Below, one piece after another: positions 34,311 to 35,970 of a stretch of 35,970 bases of DNA. The stretch comes from Candidatus Lambdaproteobacteria bacterium (GTDB lineage: Bacteria > SAR324 > JACQKK01). The notes below the pieces were generated by a model that worked only from the letters and a program-made list of their open reading frames with translations, was not told the DNA's origin and searched no databases. Made by a program: the position numbers and the translations under genes. The stretch is from the NCBI GenBank assembly GCA_016199125.1, contig JACQHH010000143.1, forward strand, positions 1 through 35,970, in the 5' to 3' direction. Each line of letters begins with the position of its first letter. Position 1 is the first letter of the stretch.

Positions 34311-35456
34311 TTGAGCCGTCTGCTCTACCTGGTCAACGATCTGGACTTCTTCCGCACCCATCGCCTGGCGCTGGCGCAGGCGGCGCTGGCCGAGAGCTGG
34401 GAAGTGGGCGTGGCCGCACCGTTTCACCCGGAAGCGGCGCGGCTGGCGCAATCGGGGTTCACGGTGCACACCATTCCGCTGGGGCGGCGCAGCATGAGCC
34501 CCCTGGCCGAGTTGCGCAGCCTGGTGGCCATCTGGCGTCTGCTGCGCCAGGAACGGCCCGATCTGCTGCACACCATCACGATCAAGCCCACCATCTACGG
34601 CGGCATTGCGGCCCGCCTGGCCGGCACGCCCCGCACCGTGGCCACGATCACCGGATTGGGCTACGTGTTCTCCCCCGGGTCGCCGCGCGCGTGGCTCTTG
34701 CGGAGCCTGGCGCGGGCCGCGTATCGCCTGGCCCTGCGCCGGCCGTCCGTCCGGGTGATCTTCCAGAATCCCGATGACCTGGCCCTGTTCACCGCGGACG
34801 GCATGGTCGCACCGAAGCAGACCGCGCTGGTGCTGGGTTCGGGCGTGGACCTGCAGGAATTCCGGCCTCAGCCCGAGCCGCCGCCGCCGGTGTGCGTGAT
34901 ACTGCCCTCCCGCCTGCTGTGGGACAAGGGTGTGGGCGAATTCGTGCAGGCCGCGCGGATGCTGCGCGAGCGGGGCGTCGCCGCGCGGATGGTGCTGGTG
35001 GGCCGTCCGGACCCGGGGAATCCGTCGAGCGTGGACGAGGCCCAGTTGTCCCGCTGGGCACAAGAAGGAGCCGTGGAATGGTGGGGTTTCCGCGGCGACA
35101 TGCCCCAGGTGCTGGCCCAGTCGCACATCGTGTGCCTGCCGAGTTACTACCGCGAAGGCATCCCGCGCGTGCTCATCGAAGCCGCCGCCTGTGGGCGGCC
35201 CGTCGTCAGCACGGACGCCCCAGGATGCCGCGAGATCGCCCGCGCAGGGGAAAACGGACTGCTGGTGCCGGTGCGCGATGCACCCGCCCTGGCCGATGCC
35301 CTGCAACGGCTCATCGGCGATCCCGCGTTGCGCCGCCGCATGGGTGCCCGGGGCCGGGAAATCGTCGAGCGCGAATTCGCCCTGCCCATCGTCATCGCCC
35401 AGACGCTGGCCGTCTACGAAGAGCTGCGCGCGGACGTGGAAACGGGTTCACGCTGA
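34311..35456 (+). CDS. Glycosyltransferase family 4 (GT-B fold)
   Basis: 381-residue glycosyltransferase of the GT-B fold. The N-terminal acceptor domain has LLHTITIKPTIYGGIAARLAGTPRTVATITGLGYVF, as in EPS glycosyltransferases of the PglA/WcaJ-neighbour type. The C-terminal donor domain has VLGSGVDLQEFRP, SRLLWDKGVGEFVQAARML and the EX7E motif in REGIPRVLIEAAACGRPVVSTDAPG. Nucleotide-sugar donor and acceptor cannot be read from sequence. The start is TTG with AGGTG five bases upstream. It is separated from the dehydrogenase by 149 bases and is likely part of the same polysaccharide locus. Confidence 0.88.
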   Translation: MSRLLYLVNDLDFFRTHRLALAQAALAESWEVGVAAPFHPEAARLAQSGFTVHTIPLGRRSMSPLAELRSLVAIWRLLRQERPDLLHTITIKPTIYGGIAARLAGTPRTVATITGLGYVFSPGSPRAWLLRSLARAAYRLALRRPSVRVIFQNPDDLALFTADGMVAPKQTALVLGSGVDLQEFRPQPEPPPPVCVILPSRLLWDKGVGEFVQAARMLRERGVAARMVLVGRPDPGNPSSVDEAQLSRWAQEGAVEWWGFRGDMPQVLAQSHIVCLPSYYREGIPRVLIEAAACGRPVVSTDAPGCREIARAGENGLLVPVRDAPALADALQRLIGDPALRRRMGARGREIVEREFALPIVIAQTLAVYEELRADVETGSR

Positions 35457-35512
35457 TCCGCGTCGCCGCGAGCCTCCCGGACGGGCCGGCGTGCCACCCG
35501 CGCCGATTTCGG

Positions 35513-35541
35513 TTGACGGCGACCCGCCGCCGATTTATCGT
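35513..35541 (+). promoter_or_regulatory. Sigma-70-like promoter upstream of the EPS regulator
   Basis: TTGACG (35513-35518, five of six) and TATCGT (35536-35541, four of six) are separated by exactly 17 bases. It is the best promoter match in the window. The next gene on the strand starts about 210 bases downstream. The 299-base gap (35457-35755) holds no gene. Confidence 0.6.
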
Positions 35542-35555
35542 TCATTTTGTGAACG
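35539..35555. promoter_or_regulatory. Perfect inverted repeat overlapping the promoter start (operator candidate)
   Basis: CGTTCA-TTTTG-TGAACG is a perfect six-base inverted repeat around five bases. It overlaps the -10 element and the likely transcription start, where a repressor would act. AT-rich centre and symmetry fit a dimeric winged-helix regulator. Confidence 0.5.
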
Positions 35556-35675
35556 CACGCGCCACGGACGGGTCCTGGGCAGGATGGATCGCCAGTGCGT
35601 TGCCTGCGCTGCTGTCACTGCGCGCGGGGCCGGGCGATCGCACGCGGGCGCTGCAGGGTTGCCGCAAGGTTCATC

Positions 35676-35691
35676 CGGGTGATGTCACCCG
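35676..35691. promoter_or_regulatory. Second perfect palindrome before the EPS regulator gene
   Basis: CGGGTGA-TG-TCACCCG is a perfect seven-base inverted repeat with a two-base centre, 64 bases before the regulator ATG. It could be an operator in the leader or form an RNA hairpin. Its sequence differs from the upstream palindrome. Confidence 0.4.
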
Positions 35692-35755
35692 CACAAATTG
35701 ACCCCCACAGGGCAAGGCCGCCGCGGCGCATGCGACGGTCGGCTGCAGAGTCGGC

Positions 35756-35970
35756 ATGGCAGAAGAACCGGATACTGTCACGTTGGAGTTGCTGCAGGAC
35801 ATCGAGCAGAACCGCTTCGAGTCCCAGCGGCAGTTTGCGGCCAAGCTGGGTATCGCCGTGGGTCTGGCCAATCTGTACATCAAGCGCTGCGTCAAGAAGG
35901 GCTGGATCAAGATCACCAGGGTGCCGCCGCGACGCTATGCGTATTACCTCACGCCCAATGGCTTCAGCGA
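35756..35970 (+). CDS. MarR-type EPS-associated transcriptional regulator (3' end cut)
   Basis: The first 71 codons of a winged-helix DNA-binding protein run off the window end. The helix-turn-helix is visible at residues ~16-52 (LQDIEQNRFESQRQFAAKLGIAVGLANLYIKRCVKKGWIKI), followed by the wing (RVPPRRYAYYLTPNGFSE). This matches the EPS-associated MarR family regulator as I recall it, which sits in exopolysaccharide loci. It is 299 bases downstream of the glycosyltransferase gene and is preceded by a promoter and two palindromes, so autoregulation is plausible. The ribosome site before the ATG is weak. Confidence 0.8.
   Translation, partial: MAEEPDTVTLELLQDIEQNRFESQRQFAAKLGIAVGLANLYIKRCVKKGWIKITRVPPRRYAYYLTPNGFS

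Overview
The window is GC-rich chromosomal DNA from a motile, Gram-negative, respiring bacterium, most likely a member of the Pseudomonadota. The signs are a SurA/LpoA-like periplasmic set, a MurE with the meso-diaminopimelate motif, a FliJ-MotE-FliK-FlgD-FlgE flagellar block and an exopolysaccharide locus with a MarR-type EPS regulator. I cannot assign a class. Nearly all genes are ordinary chromosomal genes. I see no insertion sequence, prophage or CRISPR array. GTG and TTG starts are frequent.

Left end (1-6283, minus strand): an alternative complex III operon, actA-actB-actC-actD-actE-actF. It encodes a pentaheme cytochrome c, a giant iron-sulfur protein, an NrfD-type quinol-binding membrane subunit, a DUF3341 membrane protein and a monoheme cytochrome c. 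The window cuts actF after 17 codons. The complex oxidises quinol and passes electrons towards a terminal oxidase. Next come, also on the minus strand, a small PilZ-like protein, an adrenodoxin-reductase-type ferredoxin-NADP reductase, and a receiver domain fused to an anti-sigma-factor-like ATPase domain.

Middle (10.5-17.5 kb, plus strand): recN followed by fliJ, a MotE-like gene, fliK, flgD and flgE, closed by a strong hairpin. On the minus strand lies murE, divergent from tRNA-Gln(TTG). Then comes a tightly overlapping minus-strand envelope operon (unknown exported protein, SurA-like isomerase, LpoA-like protein). hemC on the plus strand converges on a ppsA-like gene, and a perfect hairpin covers both stop codons.

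Right end (24.9-36 kb): the ppsA-like gene keeps the ATP-grasp and phospho-histidine domains of PEP synthase. Its C-terminal PEP/pyruvate barrel has lost nearly every catalytic motif, so it is probably a different phosphotransferase or a pseudoenzyme. It follows a 129-residue protein of unknown function. Divergent to this pair are an 86-residue unknown protein and a GMP synthase with the long, human-type C-terminal dimerisation region. A polysaccharide locus follows: O-antigen-ligase-like protein, UDP-glucuronate epimerase, UDP-sugar dehydrogenase, GT4 glycosyltransferase. The window ends inside a winged-helix EPS regulator preceded by a good promoter and two perfect palindromes.

The strongest candidates for something undescribed are the degenerate PEP-synthase-like protein with its unknown partner, the divergent HemC, and the palindromes before the EPS regulator. 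All calls are by eye. Family assignments rest on recalled motifs, with no database search.
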